A stretch of 34,537 nucleotides of DNA from Branchiostoma floridae (lineage: Eukaryota > Chordata > Leptocardii > Amphioxiformes > Branchiostomatidae): assembly GCF_000003815.2 (NCBI RefSeq), contig NC_049993.1:15209103-15243639 (forward strand), given 5' to 3'. The stretch's first letter is position 1. Every line of letters begins with the position of its first letter. The translations under genes were made by a program, and so were the position numbers. The notes below the pieces were generated by a model. It saw only the letters and a program-made list of their open reading frames with translations, was not told the DNA's origin and made no database searches. Shown here one piece after another: positions 1 to 13,700 of the stretch.

Positions 1-774
1 TATTGTTGAAGGCCATTAACATCTGACGAGGCAAGTGCGTTTCTTGAGTTAGCAAGAGTTTTTGTAGCTCATAATACTCTTGTGCTGGCCATTTCCTTTC
101 GTGCTGGGTCAATGATAGCCGGCATGCCCGGCAGTCGGAAAAGGCCAGCAATAAGCGACGCAGTACAAAAAGAAATGGCCAGCAAAAGTGTATTATGAGC
201 AAAAAAAGTCCCTAGATAACCTGATATGGAGGCTAGTGCCGGCTGAAGTATGGTGAACTCCGCTGGGGGTCAAACCTAATTGGCTTGTATAGCAGAACGA
301 GCAGACAAAATTTAGGTCATATTCACATATTCTATACATTCTGCGCTAGACTTCGATGTATATTGTTTTATGACAAGTCTCAAGGAGCAAAATGATATTT
401 TTTTTGCCCAGGTTTCCAAACATCGACAAAAAAAATGACACCGAGGTTTGAATTGTCCTTTTCATTGGAGTTCGTGTATTTGTATCACAAAATCGCACCA
501 CACCATCGATCGCTACTGTGTTAAACTGTGTTTACTTAGCCAAACTTTACCTGTAACCAACTTATGTGACCATATATTCTTTAACATTGCCGTACTTATG
601 GCTGAGTTGCCAAATCTTTTGAAAACCTTGTTTGTCATTTTGTGTTCGTATAAACGGAGCATAGATTTGGGGCTTACCGAAGCCTGTGTGTACATAAGAG
701 GGCAATTATGTTGGGGGTCTTTGGTGCATGTTAATGATGTACCTGTTCCAAGCTATTATTTTCTTCTTCTGCAG
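1..774. other. Upstream flank of gene A
   Basis: Non-coding stretch before the first coding exon of gene A. It contains one foldback element at 67-200 and otherwise AT-rich sequence without a recognisable gene. The pyrimidine tract and CAG ending at 774 read as a splice acceptor, so the transcription start and a non-coding first exon probably lie upstream, possibly outside the window. The open frames here have no domain content. Confidence 0.5.
67..200. repeat. Short foldback element (MITE-like)
   Basis: The arm starting gctcataatact at 67 is matched by its reverse complement ending agtgtattatgagc at 200, about 33 bp with three mismatches. The two arms flank a short GC-rich centre containing gccggcatgcc. 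No coding capacity. This has the form of a non-autonomous DNA transposon; I did not identify clear target-site duplications. Confidence 0.7.
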
Positions 775-1090
775 CGCATGTGAGAGCATTAAAACATGAA
801 TCTACCAAGCTGCATCCTACTCCTAGTCGGCATCTACAGTCTTACAACACCCGTGCACCTTACGAAGAATCCGCATGGTGGCACTTCCCATGAGGTGACC
901 CAACAAAACCATGCAATGAAAGAAGACCACGGCGCCCGTGAAAGTTCGCCCGTAAGGCATCAGCCGCAAGAGGTCGTTATTCAGAGTGACCGAGCACCGT
1001 CAAGAAGGACACGCGGAATCAACAAGCGTCTTCTGCTCGGAGCGTTAGCTTGGCATATACTCCAGAATTCGAATCGTCCACCTCCACCAC
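775..1090 (+). CDS. Gene A exon 1: 5' UTR end, signal peptide, basic pro-rich segment
   Basis: Acceptor after the pyrimidine-rich tract ending CAG at 774; coding starts at ATG 796 (A at -3). Residues 3-17 are a hydrophobic leader (SCILLLVGIYSL core) that ends near TTPVHL. The mature N-terminus is charged and carries RRTR and NKR basic sites that could be cut by furin-type proteases, then a proline run. Donor GTAAGT at 1091; ends in phase 1. An ATG immediately followed by TGA lies at 778-783. Confidence 0.8.
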
Positions 1091-1699
1091 GTAAGTACTA
1101 AGTACCCCCCCCCCTCTAATTATTATTTCATATTGTACGTTTTCATATTGTACGTCGATCATTCATAAACACTCAGAGATTGCGATGTTGAGGTTTGAAA
1201 TCTTAGGTTTCGGAATATAAACATAGTTTACTCTTCCGCCGTGGGTCACATCTGCAACAAGCATTTTGATGATTTGTCGCCATTTTATTTGTCCGTTGCA
1301 CACTTCTTAAAAAAGTGACCAGAAAACGTACAGTTTAGCACAACACAACACAACACAACAATGCCTATCACTACACTACACAATATTTTGTAAATGTAGC
1401 TATTAAACAAATAAATAAAAAGAAATCAAAAGGCACAACTTCCCTGATAAAAAAATAAAAAAAAAACTTTTTTTTTTTCATCCTAGCACCTCCTGATACC
1501 ACCCCTCCTACACTTACGCACTGCCCCTTTGTCGGAGACGTCACGCTCCCTAGCGGACAAACGCAGGCCTGCATCAACATAGGCCAACCCACATACACGG
1601 ACGATCGTTCCAAAGCAGTAAGGTAAATTGCTTTTAATGTTTTTAATCTTTTTTGTTATCAAAGCTGTATACGTGTCTATTTTCTCTCTCCCTCTGTCT

Positions 1700-1768
<69 letters not shown>

Positions 1769-4700
1769 AGCACGTATGTGTGTGTATGTGAGTTTGCATC
1801 TCTGTACATGTACATGTGTACATGTGTTTGTATGTGTATGTGTGTGTGTGTGTGTGTGTATGTGTGTGCTTGTGTCTGTGTCTGTTTACGCGTCTGCTTT
1901 TCCGTGCGCGTGTTTGTGTGAGCATTTGTATGTTTGCGACTGTATGTTTACTAAGTGACTGCAATTTTTACAAAGTATATTTTATTTTTTCATTGAAGAT
2001 AAATCTATCACCGTTATGAAATGAATAGAAATCAAAAAGTTATCATGTTATGGAATTAGATACTCAAAATTTGGCCAATGCTATGCTTTAGTTCGGCATG
2101 CTATTTGCACCTACAGGGTGATACAGAACGGTAACACACCGCCAGGTGGCTGTTTTCCCGAGGGAGCTTACGTCATTTCCTACATTGCTCTGGACGATGC
2201 TGGAAACAGGAATGACCAGTGTCAAGTTCGATTCAGTGTCAAAGGTAAATATTCTTAATTTTCCTTTCAATACGTAAATCTATGTATGTCAAACAATGCT
2301 TGAACCTAGAAGACAAAAAATAGTATATTCAATATAACTAGTCAACTCTATAATGTTGATTTATCTTATGTTATGTTAGAATAATAGAGTTTATCTAAAT
2401 TGAAATCGCAAATCCAGACAGCTCGGCTGATATTGAGTGCCAACAAACTTTTTATGATATGCACATAGTTAATTCAAGTGTTAAACGTATACACGCGTAT
2501 GTAGGCATGATTCAATGAAACATTGGTAGTGCAATCAAAGTATATATAATTGACTTACAGACCATACAGTGTGCGTGGGGGGAGGGGGTGGAACAAGCGT
2601 TTTGTAAAGGAAGTGTAGCTTTCATGGGTAGCAACTGCCTCTTTTTTTTTCTATATTTGTTAGTCAAACTGATTTGAGATAAGAAAAATATAAGCTATCA
2701 AGTACATGTCAAAAGAAGAAGTTACTTGTTTCCTACAGTAAGTGCTTAGAACATTACAAAAATATGTAACTTTTCCGAATACCTTTAGCCATACATTGCA
2801 GCTCGGGACCTCCAAAAGTCGCACACGGCTACAAGGAGACCTGCACGCCAATAACTCCCCTGGAAGACGTCTTGGGGACCACCTGCACGTATAGGTGTTT
2901 GCCTGGGTTTAGGCTGGAAAACCCTACCTCACAGTCAACCGTCTGCATTCAGACGGGCGACCAGGAAGCCGAATGGAGTGGAAACTTAACTTGCCAAAGT
3001 TGGTGGAGTAGTCTTTTTTTGGCCATAAAGCTGTGCCATATCTACAAAGTTATAAAACCATCACAAAGTTATAAAATGCATCTTTGATCGAAATATTAGT
3101 ACTGACCTTTCACATATGTAGGGACCAGTCCTCTTATTAGAAGATCAGGTAATCGAAATTCAAATTCGTGAAATTTGAATTCCTAGTATATAGACTAATC
3201 AAATTTCATTTTTTTCTTCTTTTTCTTGCAACGTTAAACCTAATGTGCATGCGTACAGAACGTTCAAGAAATGGGATATGACTGCAATAGTCACGTGAAA
3301 GTTACGTGCAAGAACCACGTGAATGCCACGTGTAATCGTCACGTGAAAGTCACGTGCAATAACCACGTGAATGTCACATGGTCAAGTGTAATAGTCACGT
3401 GAAAGACACGTGTAGTTGTTACATAATCGCAAAACAATTACTATCCATGTTGATGCAGAAACAAACTGTCCAGACGCTGAGAGTCCTCCCCACGGTCGGT
3501 ATAGCTGTACTGACGGGTCGCGGTACCAGAGTGTGTGTAGACTGGAGTGTGACGTCGGCTATGCTCCTTCCACACACAAGCACAGCATGGTGTGTCAGGC
3601 AGACGAGCAGTGGTCTACAGTAGCAGCTATATGTGTCGGTACGTAAAATGCTATGCATTTGAAGAAAAATCAACAGCCACATAGTATTGAAAAATACCTG
3701 TAAAACAGGTCTGAAAAGTATGTATTTTTTCCCGTATTACATCAGCCTTAAATCTTACAGCACAGTCAAAAGATAATGACGACGGCGAATATGGTAACAA
3801 TAAAATTTTTTAGTAGACGTTGGGTTTTAAAACAGGAATTTCTTTGGTGGAATTGTAACATTATACCCAGACTAAACTGCGTGGTGATACCATGTGTCTA
3901 ATTTTGAGTCCCCGGATAAAGAAGAAAATCGTCGTTCAGTACAGTATACAGTACAGTACAATAAATAAACAGTCCATTGGCATTGTCGTGTTAAAATAGA
4001 TAGGTAAACATAACTGAAAAATTTAAAGCCGTGTTTTTTTTTCCTTCCGTCAGATGTCAAGCCACCAAAGTTCACTAACTGCCCCGATGACGTCATAGCG
4101 TATGCTGAGAGGAACGAGGATCACGTAACGGTCACGTGGCCGCCTCTACAGGCACATGACAACTCTGGAGATGAGCCAATCGTCGTGCAGGTTGACGGGC
4201 CTTTAAACGGATCTGTGTTGAGCACAAACGGAAGGAAGTACCGAGTTGTGCATACTGCAACAGACAATCAGGGCAATGGAAATAATTGCTCGTTCAACGT
4301 CATACCTCATGGTACATATTTTTTTCATGAAAATATAAGGCGAAATATTTAAGTTTTATAGATACACAACTGCTTAGCTGAAAAGACGCTCGATCGAGCT
4401 CATTCAAAATATTGAAGCTAACATGGTATTGCTAACCGTCTTTGTACTAGCCAAGAGGAATAAAGGGGAGAAGGCAGAAAGGAGACGAAAAAAATGAAAG
4501 AATAAGGAAAGATAACGGAAGGAAAGTAAAGAAAACAAAAAGAAAGAATAAAGAATGTATGGTTGAAAGAAGAAATAAAAAGATCGCTTCTGTGAAGGTG
4601 ACCATTATAGATGCTTTGTATTTATCTGATAAGTAGTAAAACTTTTTCTTTGTATCTTGACTCACAGTTATAACGTGCGAGGCTCTATATGTAAGTCAGC

Positions 4701-7700
4701 CCAAACTGTCAGTCAGCTGTACAAATGGCTTCAACTTTGGTTCCACGTGTCAGTTCCGTTGTGAGGCTGGTTACCCATTGCTGGGGATGGCAAACACGTC
4801 ATGTGAACTAACCAATGATAACCATCCACGTGGCCAGTGGTTTCCTGATCCAAAGGAGCAAAACCCAACGTGTAAAGGTAAGGATACGTGTAAGGAATGC
4901 TGAAATTTATTATCCATGATTGTAGTACACGTACAGATCTTAGATATGTATTTGTCACTTTTTAACTTATCTACATATTTGGTGGAGAAATAGAACGGAA
5001 ATGAACTTAAGTGTTTATCATATTACATTTCGCTTATTATCTTAATGTAGTGATGAAATGTCCACCGTTACGCCTACCAAAGAACGGCGCCATCTCGTGT
5101 AGCGGGTGGGCCCTGGGTGAGACGTGCCAGCTCCAGTGTGAGGACAGGTATGACATCCCGTACAACATGCCCAGTCACGGGCTGTGGGTCTGTTCTACCA
5201 CTAACGGCGTCTGGGCACCGGACGATCGGGTACTGGACTGCACACGTAAGTAAAGCATTGTTGTTTTTTTATATTAAGAAAAGCATATGCGTCTTTTTTA
5301 GGTATTGCCGATATTATTGTTAAACGGATCTCATTAAATATACCACATAAACCTGCATATGTATCGATCTGCATAATGTTACAGTTTACAATATTATTTC
5401 AGTTAACACACATTCTTTAAGGTTGTATTGGTCGTTTTCATTTTTATTGTCAGTTTCTCAAATTGAATCAATTGACTACTTAAGGTAGAAATTAAAAGTC
5501 TGATAATGAATGAACTTAGCAATATAGTAAAATTATTTCTGTCTTTCTCTGCCTTGCTTTCTTTCTAACATTATATGTACATATTTGTACATTTAGTGTC
5601 TATTCGTCTGCCTCTGAATCTGTGTGTGTTTGCGTGTGTGCGCGTGTGAGTGTGTGTGTGTGTGCGTGTGAGTGTATCTGAGTGTACGTCTATCCCCCCC
5701 CCTCTGGTTTTGCTAAAAAGTTAAAAGCTTCATCATATAATTGTTGTCCGTTTGTTTACCACAGGTAGAAGAAACCCGCGGCGGCTGAGACTACCAGGAG
5801 AGGTGTACTACTACAGCGGCAGCTGCGGAGATCTGCACACACTACAGGAGATACGGCACAACTTCATCAGGGCGTTAAACAGTTCTAGTTACTCCCAACT
5901 CTGCATCAAGTTTACTGAATGCGCGGCAACTAATGTTAACGTCACGTGTGGTCCTGTTACTCGCAGGTAAGTTGAAAAGATGTGGCTATTCAAGACTTGT
6001 AATCGTTTTGTCATATTACATAACAAAATGAGTATACATTACAATTAATGCGTAGCTTTAAAAACCGAAACCTCAGTTGGACCCAGTCAAAAAAACACAC
6101 AAACCCGTAAACATATCGCGGAAGCTAGATTTATGATAATAGTGAGTTAAAGTCAAAAATAAAAGAAAAAAATCTACTAGTAGCAATAACATAAGCGACT
6201 TCATATTTTATCGAAACACTTTGTTGTGCATTAGATTACTTTATTAATATGGTCTTTATCTAACCATATTGACTTTGCTTTACATAATGTATTTATATTA
6301 GCTATTAGTTATATACGCTCATTCAATAACAAAATGTGTAATTACAGTATGTATAACGTCTGCAATTCCACTAACTTGAATTGTATACCTAATTCATATT
6401 ATATGCGATACCTGTTGTCATATTTTTCAGAGCCCGAGATGTACACTCCTCAGCAAAATACCGAGTCCGAGTTGGGTTCTCTATAGAGATCACACCAACA
6501 AACGAGTCGCTCACACAACAGGACATGTACAGACTGGACGAGACCCTGAACCTGATGGCAGCGGCAGTGGAAGACGATATTGCAGAAGGACGGTTCAACT
6601 TGGACTCCGTACGCGTGAAAGACATGGCCCTGGATTTGGACGTGAACTCCGTGTACTTTGATTATCCAGAGATGGAGTGTCCATACGGCACAGTTCCACG
6701 CTACAACACACAGTCATGTGGTAAATACTATCGTTAATGAAATATAAAAGGGGCATCATACTTGTCCAGCCTGTTTGCGACGAATAATTTTTCTAACTTT
6801 ATAATTTTTCACCTCTCAGATTGGCGATCACGTTTTACGTGCGATGCGCGGGTGAAATATGTCGTCTCTTCAAACAAAATGACCGCGCCCGGAATGTCAT
6901 AATCTTAGTTTCTATCCAAAATTAGAATAATATGACTTTCTCTGAAATCTCTATTTCGCCACTGCATATTACGTTGAGAGAGAAGAATCACAAGAGACTT
7001 GCAATTGTCAAGATAGCATCTTTGTTTTTTTTTTATTGAACTGCTGCCCATCATATGCGCATATAATTTAGTTCCATTTTTGTAACAGCACCGACAAAAC
7101 ATTGTGACGCACTAACATCTATGAAAAAGAGAGGTACTGTCTTGGGTGGGTGTTTCTGTGTGTTTGAATATTTTTTGTTTGTTTCCGTATTGTGAGGACA
7201 CTAAGTCTGAAAAGCAAGTCTAGTATGACCTTAGTTGTACGTTCCTGATAAAATAGATAAATAAAGTAAGTAAATAAAGTAAAGTAGGTATTGTTTGTAT
7301 TTGAGAGCTTTTGAGTTGACAAAAATTAATATGAATTCTGCTACTACAGCCAGCTGTTCTACCGGCACGTTCTATGATGAGGCAGTTCACGAATGTACGG
7401 AGTGTCCGCGGGGTCAGTATCAGGATCAGGACGGACAGTTGGAGTGTAAAACCTGTCCACCCGGTACATCTACTGTACAGACTGCTGCAACATCAGTACT
7501 GGACTGCAAAGGTTGGTTTGCTATCTCGTATCTCGGTAAAAAAATCAGATATTGACTGATAGATAAAGTGAGTGTTAGTTTATTTTTACAATGCAGAAGT
7601 GAAAATATAGAACTTAGAAGAGTTGTGGTTATTTGCTATCATGAACCTAAGATAAAAGAAATTACGTATTTTCAAATGCGAAACAACATGTAAGTAAAAA

Positions 7701-10700
7701 CGTAATTGCATTCATTCGAAATTTCTTAGACATTTGTTTTCGGCTTGTATCATATGAGCTTCTGCCTTGATCCAAAATAAGAAAAAAAAACGTGAATTGT
7801 TAATAACAAACAGGCTACACAGACTAATCGATAATTGTTGTATTTTGCCCCAAACTTGTGCTGACTGTTTTCAAACATGGTCAGCATTTTAACAGATCGT
7901 TGTCGTTGTAGATGCTCACACTAAAAGTGCACTTGACAAAAGTGCACGTAAGTCTCAAATATCTCTAGTGAAATAAATATATACAATTCTAGCCTGTGCT
8001 TATACAATCTCTCCGTGGCTGAGGTTAATGACCCTTAATAGGTTGGCGGCAATTTTAGGGAAGCTAGTACATTTCAAATTATATTTTATTACAAAGTGAT
8101 GCTTCATAACTGTTTTTGCATATGTCTGAAAGAGACCTAGATGCTTAAGTGGTCAATGATGAAAAGTTGGGCAAAATACGCGCTATATGATGGCAAAATA
8201 CACGCTATATTTTGCAATCTTTACCATTTAGTGTTTGCTTTCCTAAATATCACAGGCTTGTGTCCACCTGGAAAGTACTCCGCTACAGGCCTAGAGCCCT
8301 GTTCTACTTGTCAGATCAACACATTCCAACCAGGAATCGGCAAGACCTTCTGTAATCGCTGTCCAAATACCACTGTAACCAAGTATGCGGGAGCTTCTTC
8401 GTGTGAAGAGCGTGTTGGTGCGTTTGATTTTGAGTTGTACATCTTATTTACTTCATTTTTTTGATATTAAAAGCTAAATAGACCGTTTCTGACATATCTG
8501 TCACAACCAGCAGTCGTTTTAAGTGATAGAACGGCAATTACTATTTCAACCAATGAGAGAGTGGATGAATATTTGTATAATTACAAAAAAAAAACATTTA
8601 TATCCATCCTACATATTTCTACGTTCTGACAGAGTTGGACGGCGGTACGGGATCAGTTCTTTTGAAGATGGATTCATTTCATTCCACACAAAAATTTACA
8701 ATCTCCAAAGTTTTTGGTTTATACTCATATGGTCCTTTTGAGAAAAACTAAGGACCAGATAGCTCGTTACGCGTTTTTCTTTCGGCATCGCGACTCGAGA
8801 ATATGTCCATGTACAATTCTGTAAATGCTTCCTTTAATTTGACATATGTTCTCCATGTCGTCGGTGTTTATAAAGGATGGAACAAAAATAATAGTCGATC
8901 TTGACTCTGTCATTGGATTTAAATTAAACCTGTCTCCAAAATGTATTGTAACAACACATTTTTTGCAATTTCATTGCAAACTCCCCGTGTGTATTTGTTA
9001 TTGTTGTTGTCTAGGAATGAACAAGATAACATTTTGTACAAATCCTTTATCTGACGCAGTTCCTCCGAGTCTTCTACCACCTCTTGCCTACGAAGACACA
9101 GATAATGATGACGTAGACAGCATACATGGCTGCAACGATAGCATGTGTCAAAACAACGGGACTTGTGTCAACGGACAAGTCTGTGAATGTCCGGCTGGAT
9201 TCAGTGGTGATTTCTGTGAAGCAGAGCAAGGTGGGAACAGCCATTTTCCCATTCATTTTGCACTTTAGGTGGCATCTAAGTGCACTTGTGTCACGCTTGC
9301 GTCACTGCGGGGTTCGAAAGATACTCAACGAATTTCAGAAATAAAGAACGAAATTTCTTACCTTTTGTGTACTTTGTCGTCTTCTAAGTCATCCGCTTAC
9401 GTATGAAGCAATATTAAAAATAAAAAAATGGAGAAGATTACACAACAGTGACGCAGTGAACGAACCTAACAGTGACGCAAGCTTGACTCATGTGCAGTGA
9501 GATACCACTTTAAGGTGACAAGAAACATTTATTTTCAGACAAAGCAAAAAAAAATCATTCTTACTAAAATTCTGGTTGTAGTGTCGGTTTGACAACGCCT
9601 GGACATATTTTTTTTAGATATTTGGTTTGTGCGTAGATGTTCATAAACACACTGAAATGCTATAGATTTTTTTCTTCCTATAGCGGCGTGCTACGGTACT
9701 GCAGTGAAAGTTTGGTTTTGGTAATTCCTGTTATTGACATGCTTCATTATGTCTTCTGTGTGGTTGATAGAGTTCTTCTTTGAATTCTTTATTTCCTTTT
9801 TCAAAGTCGATGGACACTGGTGCTCGTGGCAGGACTGGGACACATGTAGTGTCACTTGCGGTTCAGGGATACAAACTCGACGACGTCGCTGTGAATGTCC
9901 GCCCACTGATGACTTTGGCAAGAACTGCATTGGTGCCAGAATGGAAGTTCGGCCATGCAAGAAGAATGAATGCCCAGGTAAAACTTCAAAGGGATTGGTT
10001 TATTATCATCGATCGTGTCAGGAAAAAAAATGAGTTTTGTGTTCTTCGATGGAAGTTACACAAATTCTAGATAATAAGATACACCAGAAAAAAACAACTG
10101 GATATTCTTTTTAAAACTGTCAGACGTCCATGTTGAATCCACTAACTTTCGTGAATAATAATATGAGAAGATCTGCTGCTGAGTGTTTGAAATACCTTAA
10201 CTATGAAATGATTTGCAGTTATAAGTTAAAGACAGATTTTAGATAGTCCAATGGAAAAAAATGAAAGGCAAAGCCAAGACCTGGCTAAACAAATATAAAG
10301 TTAAGTACTTTTGTATGAGTACAGGATATAATGTATAGATTGAAGTTTTTTTCAACTGTAGTACAACACAAATTATTCTCACCTCGAATTTTCAGTCGCT
10401 CTTCCGTCGACCTTCTTCAGGAGTGACGATTCAGTTACTCTGATCACGTGACTTAGATGCCTGGCAGACGATATCGGCCCCCGTCTCTGTTGAGTGTCGG
10501 CTGATGTGCTCTTATGTAGATGGCCTCCTTTACCCCCCTCGCAAAGTAATCCGATTCGGTGTCCAATATTTGTACTTTGTCCAAGCTGATGAAATGTCCC
10601 GGTGACTCAATATGAATGTGTTGTGATACCTCCGACGAGGCCGAACTCTTTCTCCTGTGCTCTAAGAGACTCTAAGACACTCAACAGAGACGGGGGCCGA

Positions 10701-13700
10701 TATCGTCTGCCAGGCATTTATGATTCGTTACTCGAATCACGTGTCTCTAAGTCACGTGATCAGAGTAACTGAATCGTCACTCCTGAAGAAGGTCGACGGA
10801 AGAGCGACTGAAAATTCGAGGTGAGAATAATTTGTGTTGTACTACAGTTGAAAAAAACTTCAATATGTATTCTATCAACACAGATGAGCTTTCATGCTAT
10901 TATAATGTATAGAGTTAAGTGTAAAAGCCGAAAATACAATCTTCGGTCTTACATATTCCCCGATCAGCTTGCATTACGCTGCAGAGTCCGCTAGGGGGAG
11001 ATGTTAGCTGTACCTACAGCGCTACAGCTGGCTTGGCCACCTGCAGCCTGACGTGCCGACCTGGTCACGTGTTTGTCCAGGAACCTTTGTCGAACTACCA
11101 ATGCGGTGAGAAGACAAGGTACTTATGGCCGCATCAGAACGCATTGAACCCGAGTGGAAAACTACCAGCTTGTGGGCGTAAGTAGAATAATATCTTTAAG
11201 TGAAACAAGTTAAGTATACAGTGAAATCAACAATTATGTGACACGTTTTACTAGTACTAGTGATAAAATTACTGACGTGATTGTGCTCATTGGTTGTATT
11301 TGAACGTTTCAAATATTATTTACGCCTTCGATTCGCCGCATGTTGGAAATGTGTGTGGTTAAAATTGGGGGTCTTGTCATAATTCTTATTTATTTTCCTA
11401 TTAAACCTACACATGCAGGTTTTAATGAGAATTGTATTCAAAATTATATTTGATTTAGATCATTATTTAAAAGCAGTTTTTAAAAGAGATACATGAATAG
11501 GTTTGTATTCTCAAAACTGGCGGACGACTAATGACGTCATTATCACGTGACTAATCCAAAATGGCGCTCAACAACGTCATTGTACAAAATATACTTGGTG
11601 CACATATGCAGAGTAGTTTTCGCAATTTTCCCCTACAAAAAGTTGATTTTGTTATTTTTCAGCTCACTAGTTGTATAAGTTTCGCTGCTTATGTTCCATT
11701 TTATTAAATATGAATTGTCAAGAAGAATAGTGATGCAATTTATCACTAATAAAAATAATAGATACAAATAAATCGAAGAAACAAGCAAATAAACAAAATG
11801 CATTTGTTTTCTCCATATAGGCGTCACACTTCCACGGAGTATCTCCCTTCACTACAAGTTCAAATATTCCGATCTTCCGTGTGACCAGGATATAGTCGAC
11901 GCACTTCCGGTGGACCAACTCCCCTGTGTCACTGAAGGGCGATGTAGACGTGACGTCACGATGACGTGTGGCGGTAGCTCCGTCGGAGCCACGCCTACGT
12001 CATTGATGCTGTCAATCACTGCAGAGGTGCCTGATCATAACATCATGTGGCAATCTGATGACATTGACGATGGAGAACTAGACATTAAACGTATGGAATG
12101 CTCATATATTTACCTTCGCCAAGAGGTTATGTTTTGGGTAGCGCTTGTATTTATGTATGTACGTGTATGTATGTATGTGTCTTGGTACGTATGTATGGTT
12201 GTAGAAGACCAGCGCAACTCGAGAATGCCAAAAGACTGCATAGATATTCTGTATGTGAGTAGGTCTTATTGAGACCTGAAAACGATTAGATTTTACCCCC
12301 CCCCCCCCTAGCGGCCTGTTACGGTACTGCAGTGGAACTTTATGGTTCGATATTTCGAGTTCTGGACATGCTGCGGCTATAATTTTTTAATGGTAGAAAG
12401 TATGAAGTATAGGTATTGGCCCCCTAGTTTTACTTACTTTCGGACAGACGAGGGCAATGTTTCATTGCACTCAAATTTTAGTAGCTTATTTTAATAGTGC
12501 TACACACACAAAGTACAGACATATAGAGTAACAACTTAGTATTTCACCCCCCCCAATACATTTATCGACTTAACTTTTAAAATATGTTAGACTGTCGAAA
12601 AGAGAAATTCGCACCGAAAATATATTTGTTCTTGCAGCTGCAGTCATTTACATTTCCCGTTTATACTCTTATAGAATACACAATCGGAGTAGTATGGTGA
12701 ATGGGATCTTATATCTAGAAATAATAGTTTGTGCATGTACTCACAGATAAGAGTCAATTTGTACAATCGTATACATGATTAGCCATTTGAACTGTTTACC
12801 AATCCAAATTTTTAGACTTTAGAGATGTAGTAAAGTCAACAGAGATTCGTAAAATAAGCTAACACTTATTACATTTTACATTTTTAACATACATTTCCTT
12901 GGTTTATGTTGTACATATTTCATTAACATAGGAAATGATGACATAAAATGTTTTTATTTCTCAACAGTGTCAGCAGCTTTGGATGCCTTTAAGCCCGTAC
13001 TGCGTGACATTGAAGAGGTTCTCTCAATTGTTTCAAGTGATGGGTATGATATAAACGTCAATGGGACCATGTACACCGCTGAAACCGATCTTGGGATACC
13101 TACAACAGCTGTGGACTGTCCTTCTGGTACCGTAAGACAAGTGGTTCTTTGTGGTGAGTCAATTTTATAACATAAATCATGATAAAATATGAATATACAA
13201 AACAATTGCTATCTAACAACCAAAAATCGTAACCATACGGTCCATAGCTTATTCAGAACTAGATATAGCAAAAACTTAAATTGCGCTGCAGTATCAATAG
13301 AAATTGCTGAGGGGCCAAAAATCTAATTATTTTCAACTATTATCACACCTCACAAACACACCAAGTTTGAAACCTATCCCCCTTGCCGTTCCTGAGTTAT
13401 CTTGTTGACAGACACACAAACGCTAGTAAAAATATGCCCTTTTTAATTGAGGTAATTAAGTGCATTGTCGGTAATGTGCCCTCAAGAATATGGCAAATAA
13501 GTGTGAATAAGAGTTACGCAATTCTATATTAAGCATAACAAAGACAAATTAGGGGTTTTCACCTTTGACCTATTTCCCGCAATGCCTTTCGCAGTGAATG
13601 TGCTGATTGAACAATTAAATTTCTTCCTATTCAAACTTTTAAAATCTATATTGTGTAGACAAATCGGATTTGAAGCTATGAAACTATGGTTTATTTGGAT

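Noticed and set aside
1628-1964. Open frames on both strands rich in Val-Cys or His-Thr
   Set aside because: They translate TG/AG microsatellite DNA.
3280-3420. A CRISPR array (regular short repeats with spacers)
   Set aside because: Units are 11-15 bp, spacers are also repetitive, and the sequence is an animal intron.
10453-10671. An active Penelope element
   Set aside because: Only the C-terminal tail is present, with an in-frame stop at its upstream edge and no reverse transcriptase.
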